From: Methylomonas sp.
GTDB lineage: Bacteria > Pseudomonadota > Gammaproteobacteria > Methylococcales > Methylomonadaceae
Reading direction: 5' to 3'
NCBI GenBank assembly: GCA_026990815.1
Contig: JALXCS010000193.1
Coordinates: forward strand, 1 to 14,624
Length of the DNA: 14,624 bases
The notes below the pieces were generated by a model. The model had not been told where the DNA came from, ran no database searches, and saw nothing but the letters and a program-made list of their open reading frames with translations. Position numbers and translations under genes: made by a program. Shown here in pieces: positions 1 through 6,996 of this stretch (position 1 is the stretch's first letter; every line of letters begins with the position of its first letter).

Positions 1-334
1 ATTGGATTTTATTGGTTTGAATAAAAAAAAATAATTGCTTTGTATAATCATAATTATTTGCAATCATATATTGGCCATTCCACTCAGTAGTAGTGGAGCA
101 AGCGCCTTGATGGAAAATAGCCTCAATTGTTTCAGGCTTAAATATTCCTGATAACAATTTTGCTATGAATACCTGTTTGTCCAGATAATCAGCAATTTGA
201 CAATCGACTAGGTTTTTAAATTTAATTCCTTCGGTTAAATCATCAACAACCAGAATATCATCGTAACCACGCTGGTTTAAACCAAGCACCAAATTACTGC
301 CAATAAAACCAGCGCCGCCAGTTACGATGATCAT
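1..334 (-). CDS. hldD: ADP-L-glycero-D-manno-heptose 6-epimerase, partial (C-terminus outside window)
   Basis: HldD (RfaD/WaaD) converts ADP-D-glycero-D-manno-heptose to the L-glycero isomer, the cytoplasmic step that supplies heptose for the LPS inner core. The first 111 residues are present. They begin MIIVTGGAGFIGSN, the GxxGxxG Rossmann NADP-binding motif of short-chain dehydrogenase epimerases. Further on are ILVVDDL (end of strand 2), NLVDCQIADYLDK, IFHQGACSTTTEWNG and YMIANNYDYTKQL, all aligning well from memory with E. coli HldD. The catalytic YxxxK lies beyond the window edge. The ATG at 332-334 begins 6 nt after the rplI stop, so the gene is probably translationally coupled as the last visible gene of the rpsF operon. 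Family assignment is very secure. The rest of the gene cannot be judged. Confidence 0.95.
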   Translation of the reverse strand, partial: MIIVTGGAGFIGSNLVLGLNQRGYDDILVVDDLTEGIKFKNLVDCQIADYLDKQVFIAKLLSGIFKPETIEAIFHQGACSTTTEWNGQYMIANNYDYTKQLFFFIQTNKIQ

Positions 335-340
335 GATTAC

Positions 341-790
341 TTATGCTTCAGCAACTATCTTAACAAGTAAAACTGCATTAACATCAGTATGCAGATGAAT
401 AGTTATTTCATACTCACCCGTATGTCGAATCACACCTTCAGGTAGTCTTACTTCATGTTTTTCAACCTTTGCTCCAGCCTGTGTGATCGCATCGGCAATA
501 TTTTGAGTACCAACAGAACCAAACAGCTTTCCTTCTTCACCCGCTTTTTGAGCAATGACAATATCTAACTTAGAAAGCTCTGCTGACCGCTTTTCAGCAA
601 TAGCAAGTTTTTCCGCTGCTTTGTTCTCAAGTTCTGCTCTACGCTTTTCAAATTCGGCAATCTTTTCTGGCGTGGCAGGAACTGCTTTTCCTTGGGGTAC
701 TAAATAATTTCTCCCGTAACCAGACTTAATATTTACTTTGTCACCCAGATCACCCAGGTTTGCTATTTTTTCAAGAAGAATCACTTCCAT
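341..790 (-). CDS. rplI: 50S ribosomal protein L9 (bL9)
   Basis: bL9 binds 23S rRNA in the large subunit and helps restrain frameshifting. The protein is 149 residues, the same length as E. coli L9. The N-terminal domain has MEVILLEKIANLGDLGDKV followed by the family signature GYGRNYLVPQGKAVPAT (about residues 24-40). A long charged connecting helix rich in A, E and K spans about 41-75. The C-terminal domain contains GKLFGSVGTQNIADAI and IRHTGEYEITIHLH. The start is preceded on the minus strand by a TGAGGA-type ribosome binding site about 9 nt upstream. It is fourth in the rpsF operon, between the DUF2232 gene and hldD. No anomalies seen. Confidence 0.98.
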   Translation of the reverse strand: MEVILLEKIANLGDLGDKVNIKSGYGRNYLVPQGKAVPATPEKIAEFEKRRAELENKAAEKLAIAEKRSAELSKLDIVIAQKAGEEGKLFGSVGTQNIADAITQAGAKVEKHEVRLPEGVIRHTGEYEITIHLHTDVNAVLLVKIVAEA

Positions 791-810
791 CTTTTAAATC
801 CTCATTTTTT

Positions 811-848
811 TTCGGTTCATACCGAACAATCCGGTGTCATTAGACACC
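811..848 (-). other. Two tandem perfect hairpins between the DUF2232 gene and rplI
   Basis: Two inverted repeats lie 6 nt apart. Plus-strand 833-848 reads GGTGTC-ATTA-GACACC (6-bp stem, 4-nt loop), with the DUF2232 stop codon partly in its loop. Plus-strand 811-826 reads TTCGGT-TCAT-ACCGAA (6-bp stem, 4-nt loop), just upstream of the rplI ribosome binding site. Neither is followed by a U-tract in the minus direction; the second is followed by A's. They are therefore not canonical terminators. An RNA processing site, an mRNA stabiliser or a translation modulator is possible, but this is inference. Confidence 0.6.
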
Positions 849-1751
849 TGTATTCATTGAAGCTTTATTGCGCAAATTCAACCAGGTATCACTTAGACCC
901 ATAAGGGCAACTGGCAATAAAACATGGGGTATCAAAAACAACAACACATAAAAAAAAGGAAGCAAATAGGTTTTTGCTTTCATCGCGGCGATTAATGAAT
1001 GAGCGATGGCTGTGCCGATAAATACATAAAACAAGAATATTGGAATAACAACATTCCAGGCAGCTTCCGATAAAATTCCAGAACCCAAAATTGCAACAAG
1101 TAAAACAATAACACTCACCATTGCAAAAACCGGATGTGCTCTTAACGCCAAATATTCTTGCCTGAAACCGCCCGGATTATATAAAACCGATTGCCACCAC
1201 CGGCCAATAAGCAATCCTAATAATAAACCTGAAATATAACCCGTGACCAACATGCCTGTCATAAACTTTGACATATTTGCAATAGCCTCCTGTCCCACCT
1301 CAATTTCAGAATTTTCCAGTTGCGATGCCATGGGCTCAATAACTGCAGCCAAAATCTGATTCCAAAGAGTTGAAGGGTTTTGCATAAATAGATACACTGA
1401 AACAACAACGAGGGCACCAAATATGGCCGCTAATTCCAAAACCAGCGAAAGTCTTCTACTTTCACGGAGGATAATGGCGACAATCCAGACAGGAAACCAG
1501 AGCACAACACCATATGCCAGCGCGAACTTATAATTACCCAGCAAAACAATGCTCATCAAAGCAGCTATGGCACAGGCAGACAACATAACAAAAGCGCCAT
1601 CATGAGCACCGCGTCTTAAGGTAACCAAGGCAATAGCAGCAGAACTCAATAAACTCGCAGGCGGCAATAGCATAGATAAAAATGCAAGAGCAGAAGCAAC
1701 CATTGCTGCCTGCCATCTTCCCCGCATTATATGCTCTGCCAAAAACTTCAT
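840..1751 (-). CDS. DUF2232 (YybS-like) polytopic membrane protein
   Basis: A 303-residue, very hydrophobic protein with about eight predicted transmembrane segments (roughly residues 13-45, 53-71, 76-95, 102-122, 163-184, 208-226, 232-256 and 262-285). It matches by eye and by position the DUF2232 family found between rpsR and rplI in several gammaproteobacteria. The N-terminus (MKFLAEHIMRGRWQA) and the C-terminal GLSDTWLNLRNK resemble that family's conserved ends. No catalytic motif is visible and the biochemical function is unknown. The start is supported by the family-typical N-terminus rather than by a strong ribosome binding site. The gene is 24 nt downstream of rpsR, so it is almost certainly cotranscribed with the ribosomal protein genes. 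Confidence 0.85.
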   Translation of the reverse strand: MKFLAEHIMRGRWQAAMVASALAFLSMLLPPASLLSSAAIALVTLRRGAHDGAFVMLSACAIAALMSIVLLGNYKFALAYGVVLWFPVWIVAIILRESRRLSLVLELAAIFGALVVVSVYLFMQNPSTLWNQILAAVIEPMASQLENSEIEVGQEAIANMSKFMTGMLVTGYISGLLLGLLIGRWWQSVLYNPGGFRQEYLALRAHPVFAMVSVIVLLVAILGSGILSEAAWNVVIPIFLFYVFIGTAIAHSLIAAMKAKTYLLPFFYVLLFLIPHVLLPVALMGLSDTWLNLRNKASMNTGV

Positions 1752-1775
1752 CGTTAATGTGTTGTTTAGTTTGAT

Positions 1776-1997
1776 TTATTTATGTGCGTCACAAAACGGC
1801 AAAAGCGCAATATAGCGAGCTCTTTTAATTGCTGTCGCTAACTGTCTTTGTCGTTTTGCTGAGGTTCCAGTAACTCGGCTTGGAATAATTTTACCGGTGT
1901 CACTGATATATTCGCTGATCAAATCCAGATCCTTATAATCAATTTCCTCACCGATTGGTCCGGGTCCGAACCTTTTTCTACTCATATTTCTTGCCAT
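1776..1997 (-). CDS. rpsR: 30S ribosomal protein S18 (bS18)
   Basis: bS18 pairs with S6 on the small-subunit platform. The protein is 73 residues (E. coli S18 has 75). The core is canonical: EIDYKDLDL, GKIIPSRVTGTSAKRQRQLATAI and KRARYIALLPF. The N-terminus is unusual. Where typical proteobacterial S18 has a basic stretch with a cysteine (RRKFCRF or similar), this reads RKRFGPGPIGEEID, lacking the Cys and carrying a GPGPIG stretch. A GAGAGA-like ribosome binding site lies upstream of the first ATG. An in-frame ATG four codons later is a less favoured start. Together with S6 it may take part in autogenous S6:S18 control of the operon, as known in other bacteria. Confidence 0.96.
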   Translation of the reverse strand: MARNMSRKRFGPGPIGEEIDYKDLDLISEYISDTGKIIPSRVTGTSAKRQRQLATAIKRARYIALLPFCDAHK

Positions 1998-2031
1998 TTT
2001 TTCTCTCTCAAATTTAGAAAATTAATTAATT

Positions 2032-2490
2032 TTATTCAGCTTGTTCAGGCTTTCCCTGATTTGAATCAGCTTCGCTCGCCGGCTGCTCCTCTGTTATTTT
2101 TGCACTCGCAACGACAACTTCAACTTTTTCTTCAATGACATCAACTTCGGGAGTCGTCCTATTTTCAGCAGTAGTTATCTCAGCAATTTTAGAAGGATCA
2201 GTGATCGCCTCTTTTTTCTGTAAAATCATGTTACGCAATACCGCATCATTAAAACGAAAAATGGTTTGAAGTTCTTCGAGAGTTGCCTGATCACACTCAA
2301 TATTCATCAACACGTAATGTGCTTTATGAATTTTGTTGATGGGATAAGCCAAATGCCTACGGCCCCAGTCTTCAAGCCGATGAATAACGCCAGAAGCATC
2401 TTCAATGATCGAACGATAGCGATCAATCATTGCAGGTACCAAAGAACTTTGATCTGGATGGACTAAAAATACAATTTCGTAATGCCTCAT
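2032..2490 (-). CDS. rpsF: 30S ribosomal protein S6 (bS6)
   Basis: bS6 forms a heterodimer with S18 on the 30S platform. The protein is 152 residues. The N-terminal globular domain (about 1-95) is canonical: MRHYEIVFLVHPDQS, then GVIHRLEDWGRRHLAYPINK, AHYVLMNIE and FRFNDAVLRNMIL. A low-complexity acidic tail rich in E, V, A and Q (about 100-152) makes it longer than E. coli S6. Acidic tails are common in this family, and in E. coli the C-terminus receives extra glutamates from RimK. A strong AAGGAAA ribosome binding site lies about 5 nt before the ATG. It is the first gene of the operon. Confidence 0.97.
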   Translation of the reverse strand: MRHYEIVFLVHPDQSSLVPAMIDRYRSIIEDASGVIHRLEDWGRRHLAYPINKIHKAHYVLMNIECDQATLEELQTIFRFNDAVLRNMILQKKEAITDPSKIAEITTAENRTTPEVDVIEEKVEVVVASAKITEEQPASEADSNQGKPEQAE

Positions 2491-2545
2491 ATATTTTCCT
2501 TTTGGTTTAATAGCTTTCTATTGATAACAACAGTAAAGCAAGGAT

Positions 2546-2560
2546 TAGGCTCAATGCCTA
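2546..2560 (-). promoter_or_regulatory. Hairpin in the rpsF 5' leader
   Basis: A 5-bp stem (TAGGC / GCCTA on the minus strand) with loop ATTGA lies between the predicted promoter and the rpsF start, 56 nt before the ATG. rpsF leaders of many bacteria carry an RNA structure bound by the S6:S18 complex for feedback control. The position fits, but I did not see the hallmark CCG element clearly, so a regulatory role is only a suggestion. Confidence 0.3.
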
Positions 2561-2572
2561 GATAAACGCTTA

Positions 2573-2601
2573 ATTATATAATTTTAACTCTACTAATGGA
2601 A
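2573..2601 (-). promoter_or_regulatory. Candidate sigma70 promoter for the rpsF operon
   Basis: A perfect TATAAT -10 box lies at 2573-2578 on the minus strand. A weak -35 match (TTCCAT, 2596-2601) sits 17 bp upstream, in an AT-rich context. It would give a leader of roughly 75 nt before rpsF. The -10 is strong and the -35 poor. Confidence 0.5.
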
Positions 2602-2886
2602 GATAATAATCTAGCACATTTAGACACGAGAGTTCTTTACTAAAACAATTATCTTCTTAAGCTAGTTCATAAAAAACCGCTAAGATATTAAAAAATCAAA
2701 ACAAATCATAACCCATTGGTTTTCAAGTATTTTTGTGGAAAAAATAGCAAAAATAGAGATCGGCATCACACAACACAAAAATCGACATGGAATTAAGCCA
2801 AAATTAAGAAAGGTTGTTCCATACTATGTGGACAGAAATAGAAAATTTAAAGCTCTTTAGAGCAGCGTTTATAGTGAGAACCCATC
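2602..2886. other. AT-rich intergenic region between divergent rpsF and small CxxC gene
   Basis: I see no coding frame, tRNA or long repeat here. A short perfect palindrome, GCTCT-TT-AGAGC, lies at 2852-2863. A possible plus-strand promoter (TTTAAA, 18 bp, TATAGT at 2870-2875) ends only 11 nt before the ATG at 2887, which would imply a nearly leaderless mRNA. Both are weak. Confidence 0.35.
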
Positions 2887-3144
2887 ATGAATTCAAAGCA
2901 CTACAAACATCAATGCCGATACTGTCAAATTGAAATGGTAAATGCTCAAAAATTAATGCCTTTATCAGCGTATTCAAAATGGCTGCAAGAAAATCACTCT
3001 TCACCAAGCATCTTAAAGTGCCCGGTATGTGGCTATAGCGAGCTTGATCAAGACTTTCCAGAAAACTGCGGTTACAGCGATTCTGCTAATTATGCAAGAT
3101 CGATTAACAATAATAATTCGGGGCATAACAGACAACCTGGTTAA
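2887..3144 (+). CDS. Small hypothetical protein with two CxxC pairs (zinc-ribbon-like)
   Basis: An 85-residue protein of unknown function. Two cysteine pairs, CRYC at about residues 10-13 and CPVCGY at about 45-50, are spaced as in a small zinc ribbon. Between them is a helix-like segment (LSAYSKWLQEN), and the tail is rich in Asn, Ser and Gly. The upstream sequence has no strong ribosome binding site, only a loose GTGAGA, and an in-frame stop lies just before the ATG. It stands alone on the plus strand, convergent with the ybfF-like gene. The paired CxxC motifs make a real protein more likely than a chance frame. I do not recognise the family. Metal binding is inference. Confidence 0.55.
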   Translation: MNSKHYKHQCRYCQIEMVNAQKLMPLSAYSKWLQENHSSPSILKCPVCGYSELDQDFPENCGYSDSANYARSINNNNSGHNRQPG

Positions 3145-3154
3145 AGGCTTGTCT
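3130..3154. terminator. Hairpin between convergent genes (possible terminator, no U-tract)
   Basis: AGACAACC (3130-3137) pairs with GGCTTGTCT (3146-3154) around an 8-nt loop, with one bulged base. The loop includes the stop codon of the small CxxC gene, and the ybfF-like stop lies 20 bp away on the other strand. Neither side has a proper T-run. It may act as a transcript 3' end structure for either gene. Confidence 0.35.
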
Positions 3155-3173
3155 TGAAATATCACGCCATCAT

Positions 3174-3965
3174 TCAGCTGCAATCAGAAAAAAAACCCCT
3201 CAAGATGGCAAGAAAATATTCAGGCTGTTCAGCATGCAACCAATGGCCTGCCTCCGCAATGATTTTAAAAATAGCATTCGGGAAAAGTTTGCAAATTAAT
3301 TCATAATGAATTTTTTCAACATGTTTAGATTTCCCACCAACCAAAAATAAACTTTCCCTAGGGAAAGGATTTACATTCTCAACATACGGAAAAGCAATAA
3401 TTTCTGGGGCTGACTTCTTAAAAACATCCAAATCAACCCGCCACATATATTCCCCATCTTTTAATATCAAATTCTGCAATAAAAATTGTCGGAAATTAGT
3501 ATCTGGCAACAATTCTGACAATAATTCATCTGCTTGCTTACGGTTTTTTATCTGCTCCAACGGCAGGTCTTGCAACGCCTCGATAATATTTTCAAAACCA
3601 TGTTGATAAGTAACCGGCGCAATGTCGACAATAACTAATTTTTCAACAAGTTTGGGATAATTTAAAGCTGTCCACATTGCAACCTTACCTCCCATGCTGT
3701 GGCCTAACAGACAAGCTTTTTCAATCTTATGCTCCCGCATAAATGCCTCAACATCTGCCGCCATACTTGGGTAGCCCATTTCCTGAACATGAGGAGACTG
3801 TCCATGATTACGCAAATCAGGCACATAAACATGAAAACTTTCCGACAATTTTTTTGCTATCGCCCTCCAGTTACGAGAAGAAGCAAAAAAACCATGCAAA
3901 ATCACAATAACAGGCGCATTTTCCCGGCCAAATTCTTGATAATGCAATTTTACTGTACTACTCAT
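3174..3965 (-). CDS. ybfF: YbfF-like alpha/beta-hydrolase (esterase)
   Basis: A 263-residue single-domain serine hydrolase, cytoplasmic (no signal peptide). The oxyanion HG motif is in VILHGFFASSRNW (about residues 20-33). VPDLRNHGQSPH (48-59) is characteristic of the YbfF subgroup. The nucleophile elbow GHSMGGK places the catalytic Ser at about 90. VIVDIAPV supplies an Asp at about 114, and EAGHWLHAEQP supplies the catalytic His at about 241. This matches the Ser-Asp-His arrangement reported for E. coli YbfF, an esterase acting on acyl-CoA and short esters. The substrate here is unknown. Its ATG overlaps the stop of the upstream DUF445 gene by four bases (ATGA), so the two are probably translationally coupled. 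Confidence 0.85.
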   Translation of the reverse strand: MSSTVKLHYQEFGRENAPVIVILHGFFASSRNWRAIAKKLSESFHVYVPDLRNHGQSPHVQEMGYPSMAADVEAFMREHKIEKACLLGHSMGGKVAMWTALNYPKLVEKLVIVDIAPVTYQHGFENIIEALQDLPLEQIKNRKQADELLSELLPDTNFRQFLLQNLILKDGEYMWRVDLDVFKKSAPEIIAFPYVENVNPFPRESLFLVGGKSKHVEKIHYELICKLFPNAIFKIIAEAGHWLHAEQPEYFLAILRGFFSDCS

Positions 3966-4693
3966 TGCGTAAAGTAATAAGCCGCACCCATCAAGGCACC
4001 GAACACGCCGCCCCAGACAACCAACCAGCCAAGGTGCTGCCGAATGATTTCCTGAACCATCTCTTTAACCATCTGCGGCGTCAATTCCGACAACCGCTTA
4101 TCAATCACGGTTTCTACTTTAGTAATAATATCCTCACTGATCTTATGAGCATTCAAACCATTTTGTAATGCCGCCTTGAAACGATCTGATTCCACCATTT
4201 CTTTCAAAGTATCGCGCATCTTATGAACAAACGGGGCTTTTAAAGGAATTAATGTCTCTTCACCCCCCATCATCTGCAACATACTGCCAAATGAAGATTC
4301 CATAATTGAAGCTACCAGCCCTTCATAAACCTTCTCATAATCAACTGCATCCAGAAGTGGTTCCAAGTTGAGTAAACCACTTCCCTGATGTTCTTCAGTT
4401 TCAATAAATTGTTCAATATTTTTTGATGTGAAGAATTGCTCCATCATTAAAGATTTAATGGAACCTTTAAATTCTTCAAAACGATTTGGAATAACGCCGG
4501 AACCATAAAGCAATGGCACTTTTTCAAACAACATATAAACGGCCAGCCAGTTGGTGACTGCTCCAGATAGCGCAAAAAAACCGACAGTTTGCAGCAATGA
4601 CGAATAGATTGGCGAATTATAGCCAAGAATAATTAAAGCCAGTGCTAATAAATTAGTAATTAAACTTTTATTAAAAAATGAAGCTATTCGCAT
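3962..4693 (-). CDS. DUF445 family membrane protein
   Basis: A 243-residue protein of a conserved family without established function. Hydrophobic segments lie at about residues 13-29, 32-56 and 220-242. The GAVTNWLAVYMLFEKVP stretch (about 44-60) is the typical DUF445 signature. The middle (70-215) is hydrophilic and helical. TM segments at both ends suggest a membrane-anchored cytosolic or periplasmic domain. The start matches a family-like N-terminus, but the ribosome binding site is weak. It lies downstream of the hppA terminator, so it probably has its own promoter, which I could not place. It forms a two-gene unit with the ybfF-like gene. Confidence 0.82.
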   Translation of the reverse strand: MRIASFFNKSLITNLLALALIILGYNSPIYSSLLQTVGFFALSGAVTNWLAVYMLFEKVPLLYGSGVIPNRFEEFKGSIKSLMMEQFFTSKNIEQFIETEEHQGSGLLNLEPLLDAVDYEKVYEGLVASIMESSFGSMLQMMGGEETLIPLKAPFVHKMRDTLKEMVESDRFKAALQNGLNAHKISEDIITKVETVIDKRLSELTPQMVKEMVQEIIRQHLGWLVVWGGVFGALMGAAYYFTQ

Positions 4694-4728
4694 TTTAAAA
4701 TAAGAGAAAGAACCACTTGAAAAACCAT

Positions 4729-4762
4729 AAAAAACTCTCTGCCAAAGCTTTTCGACAGAGAG
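4729..4762 (-). terminator. Rho-independent terminator of hppA
   Basis: On the minus strand, 18 nt after the hppA stop, CTCTCTG pairs perfectly with CAGAGAG around a 14-nt loop that can pair further (AAA/TTT), followed directly by TTTTTT. The plus strand also has six T's just after the stem (4767-4772), so it could work in both directions. Confidence 0.88.
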
Positions 4763-4780
4763 ATCATTTTTTCAGAAAAA

Positions 4781-6808
4781 TTACAGCAATGGAGCAATCA
4801 CCAGAGAAACTACTGACATTAGCTTAACGACAATATTCAATGTTGGTCCGGAGGTATCTTTAAATGGATCACCTACGGTATCGCCACAGACTGCGGCTTT
4901 ATGAACATCACTTCCTTTACCACCAAATTCACCGCCTTCAATCAGCTTTTTGGCATTATCCCAGGCACCGCCAGCATTCGCCATAAATAATGCCAATAAA
5001 ACACCTGATACCAGCGAGCCAGCCAACAGCCCTCCTAATGCTTGTTTATTGACAACAAAACCCACCAAAACAGGGGTACAAACTGTAACCAGCCCGGGCA
5101 AAATCATTTCTCTTAATGAAGCTTTAGTAGATATTTCAACACAACGACTTGAATCAGGTGGGACCTCACCACTCATCAATCCCGGAATTTCCCGAAATTG
5201 TCGCCGAACTTCTTCGACCATATCCTGCGCTGCCTTTCCTACCAAATCCATTGTCATCGCCGCAACCAAAAATGGCACACAACCACCTATAAACAAACCG
5301 ATAACAACCAAGGGATTCAATAAATCGATGACGGTTAAATGTGCTGCTGCTGCAAAAGCTGAAAACAACGCCAATGCAGTTAACGCTGCAGATCCAATGG
5401 CAAAACCCTTGCCCACAGCGGCTGTCGTATTACCGATAGCATCCAGCGAGTCTGTAATTTTTCTGGTTTCTGGACCAAGCTCGGCCATTTCACTAATGCC
5501 ACCGGCATTATCAGCAATCGGACCATAGGCATCTACTGACATGGTTACACCAGTAGTTGCCAACATACCGACTGCCGCAATTCCAATCCCATATAAACCT
5601 GATGAGTAATAGGCAAGAAATATAGCGGCACAAATACCAAGAATCGGAAACACTGTTGAACGCATACCAATACCTAAACCTGCAATGATATTGGTCGCCG
5701 GCCCAAACTTGGACGCTTCTGCAATCAGTAAAATAGGTTTTTTTGAAGTATAGTAATCTGTCACCCTACCAATAAAAATCCCTACCACCGTACCGCCAAG
5801 CACAGCATAGAACGGGCCATTTACTGAGGTTGTTCCATCGCTCAAAATAAACTGGATCGAAAATTGATTAATGACAAAATAGGCGCCAATCAAAAAAATA
5901 ACTGCCGCAATCCAGGTCACACCTTCCAAAGCATGGGCAGGATGAATATGTTTCAAAAACTGCATCGCTAAAACTGCAATAATAGAAGCTACTAAACCTA
6001 TCATGATTAACGCAAGAGGCAATATCAAGGCCTTTGGTTGCATAACACCCATGTCAACAAAATTAGTTGATGATGCGGCAATGGCGATGGTAGCAATCAC
6101 AGAACCCACATAAGATTCAAAAATATCAGCCCCCATTCCTGCGGTATCACCCACGTTATCGCCAACATTATCAGCTATGGTTGCTGGATTTCGTGGATCA
6201 TCTTCCGGGATACCAGCTTCAACCTTCCCAACAAGATCAGCACCAACATCCGCCGCCTTGGTATAAATTCCTCCTCCAATTCTGGCAAACAAGGCGATGG
6301 ATGAAGCCCCCATTGCAAAACCGCTAATGGCTTTATAATTGGATATTAACGAAGGATCAATCAGCAAAAATGCAATCGAAACACCTGCCAAACCCAAAGA
6401 GGCAACAGCCAACCCCATTACTGAGCCACCGCCAAATGCAACTAAAAGTGCTGCCCCCATACCCTCTTGATTAGCGGCCCAGGAAGTCCGGACATTAGCT
6501 CGAGTGGCTGCCTTCATGCCAAAAAAACCAGCAAACATCGAACATGCTGCCCCGCCCAAAAATGCGTAGGCAGTTCCATGATCAATGAGAAAAAAAATCA
6601 GTCCTGCAACCAGTAAAACAAAGATCGAAAGAATTTGATATTCTGATTTTAAAAATACCATCGCTCCGTCATGGATCAGATCTGAAATCGCTTTCATTTT
6701 TTCCGAACCGACCTCGTGCGATAGTATGATTCGGTAAATAATAAAAGCGATAACTAACCCGATGCCTCCCATAATCGGCCCGATTGACTGTAACACTGCA
6801 ATACTCAT
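4781..6808 (-). CDS. hppA: Membrane-bound ion-translocating pyrophosphatase (K+-dependent type)
   Basis: HppA couples PPi hydrolysis to pumping H+ and/or Na+ across the inner membrane. The 675-residue protein has about 16 transmembrane segments, normal for bacterial members. The substrate site is intact: DVGADLVGKVE at about 187-197 (the D-x7-K-x-E motif), DDPRNPATIADNVGDNVGD (203-221), VDAYGPIADNAGG (425-437) and, near the C-terminus, GDTVGDPFKDTSGP (642-655). In IGNTTAAVGKG (458-468), the Ala at about 463 occupies the site where K+-independent enzymes have Lys, indicating K+ dependence. GADIFESYVG carries a Glu at about 231 in the pump-gate helix, an arrangement found in Na+-pumping and some H+-pumping enzymes, so the ion is unresolved. 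A GGGAG ribosome binding site precedes the ATG. Confidence 0.96.
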   Translation of the reverse strand: MSIAVLQSIGPIMGGIGLVIAFIIYRIILSHEVGSEKMKAISDLIHDGAMVFLKSEYQILSIFVLLVAGLIFFLIDHGTAYAFLGGAACSMFAGFFGMKAATRANVRTSWAANQEGMGAALLVAFGGGSVMGLAVASLGLAGVSIAFLLIDPSLISNYKAISGFAMGASSIALFARIGGGIYTKAADVGADLVGKVEAGIPEDDPRNPATIADNVGDNVGDTAGMGADIFESYVGSVIATIAIAASSTNFVDMGVMQPKALILPLALIMIGLVASIIAVLAMQFLKHIHPAHALEGVTWIAAVIFLIGAYFVINQFSIQFILSDGTTSVNGPFYAVLGGTVVGIFIGRVTDYYTSKKPILLIAEASKFGPATNIIAGLGIGMRSTVFPILGICAAIFLAYYSSGLYGIGIAAVGMLATTGVTMSVDAYGPIADNAGGISEMAELGPETRKITDSLDAIGNTTAAVGKGFAIGSAALTALALFSAFAAAAHLTVIDLLNPLVVIGLFIGGCVPFLVAAMTMDLVGKAAQDMVEEVRRQFREIPGLMSGEVPPDSSRCVEISTKASLREMILPGLVTVCTPVLVGFVVNKQALGGLLAGSLVSGVLLALFMANAGGAWDNAKKLIEGGEFGGKGSDVHKAAVCGDTVGDPFKDTSGPTLNIVVKLMSVVSLVIAPLL

Positions 6809-6844
6809 AGCAACTCCCAGTTTGAATTATTATTAATTGTTAGC

Positions 6845-6928
6845 GTAAAAAAATTTTTTACATAAATCGCAAATGACGGATAGATATAGCTAGCTCCTCC
6901 ATCACACAGGTATTTAACTTGTAAATAC
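6845..6928. repeat. Two inverted repeats upstream of hppA
   Basis: Within the 188-bp gap before hppA are two separate palindromes. One is GTATTTA-ACTTG-TAAATAC at 6910-6928 (perfect 7-bp arms). The other is a run-rich repeat at 6845-6861 (GTAAAAAA-A-TTTTTTAC, perfect 8-bp arms), likely to bend the DNA. Either could be an operator or part of the 5' leader. No convincing -35/-10 pair was found in the gap, and no U-tract terminator follows yadH. Confidence 0.45.
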
Positions 6929-6996
6929 ACAATAAACCGCCGGCCATGCTAACCGATTTTTCCGCGACTGACTATTGAATATTTTCAATCAACATG

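Noticed and set aside
4950..5528. 192-residue open frame antisense to hppA
   Set aside because: Lies wholly inside the strongly conserved hppA frame, with composition typical of a shadow frame (Ala/Thr/Pro/Ser/Asn-rich) and no domain.
6974..6989. Hairpin ATTGAA-TATT-TTCAAT after yadH as a terminator
   Set aside because: Only AT pairs plus one GC pair per arm, and no T-run follows on the minus strand.
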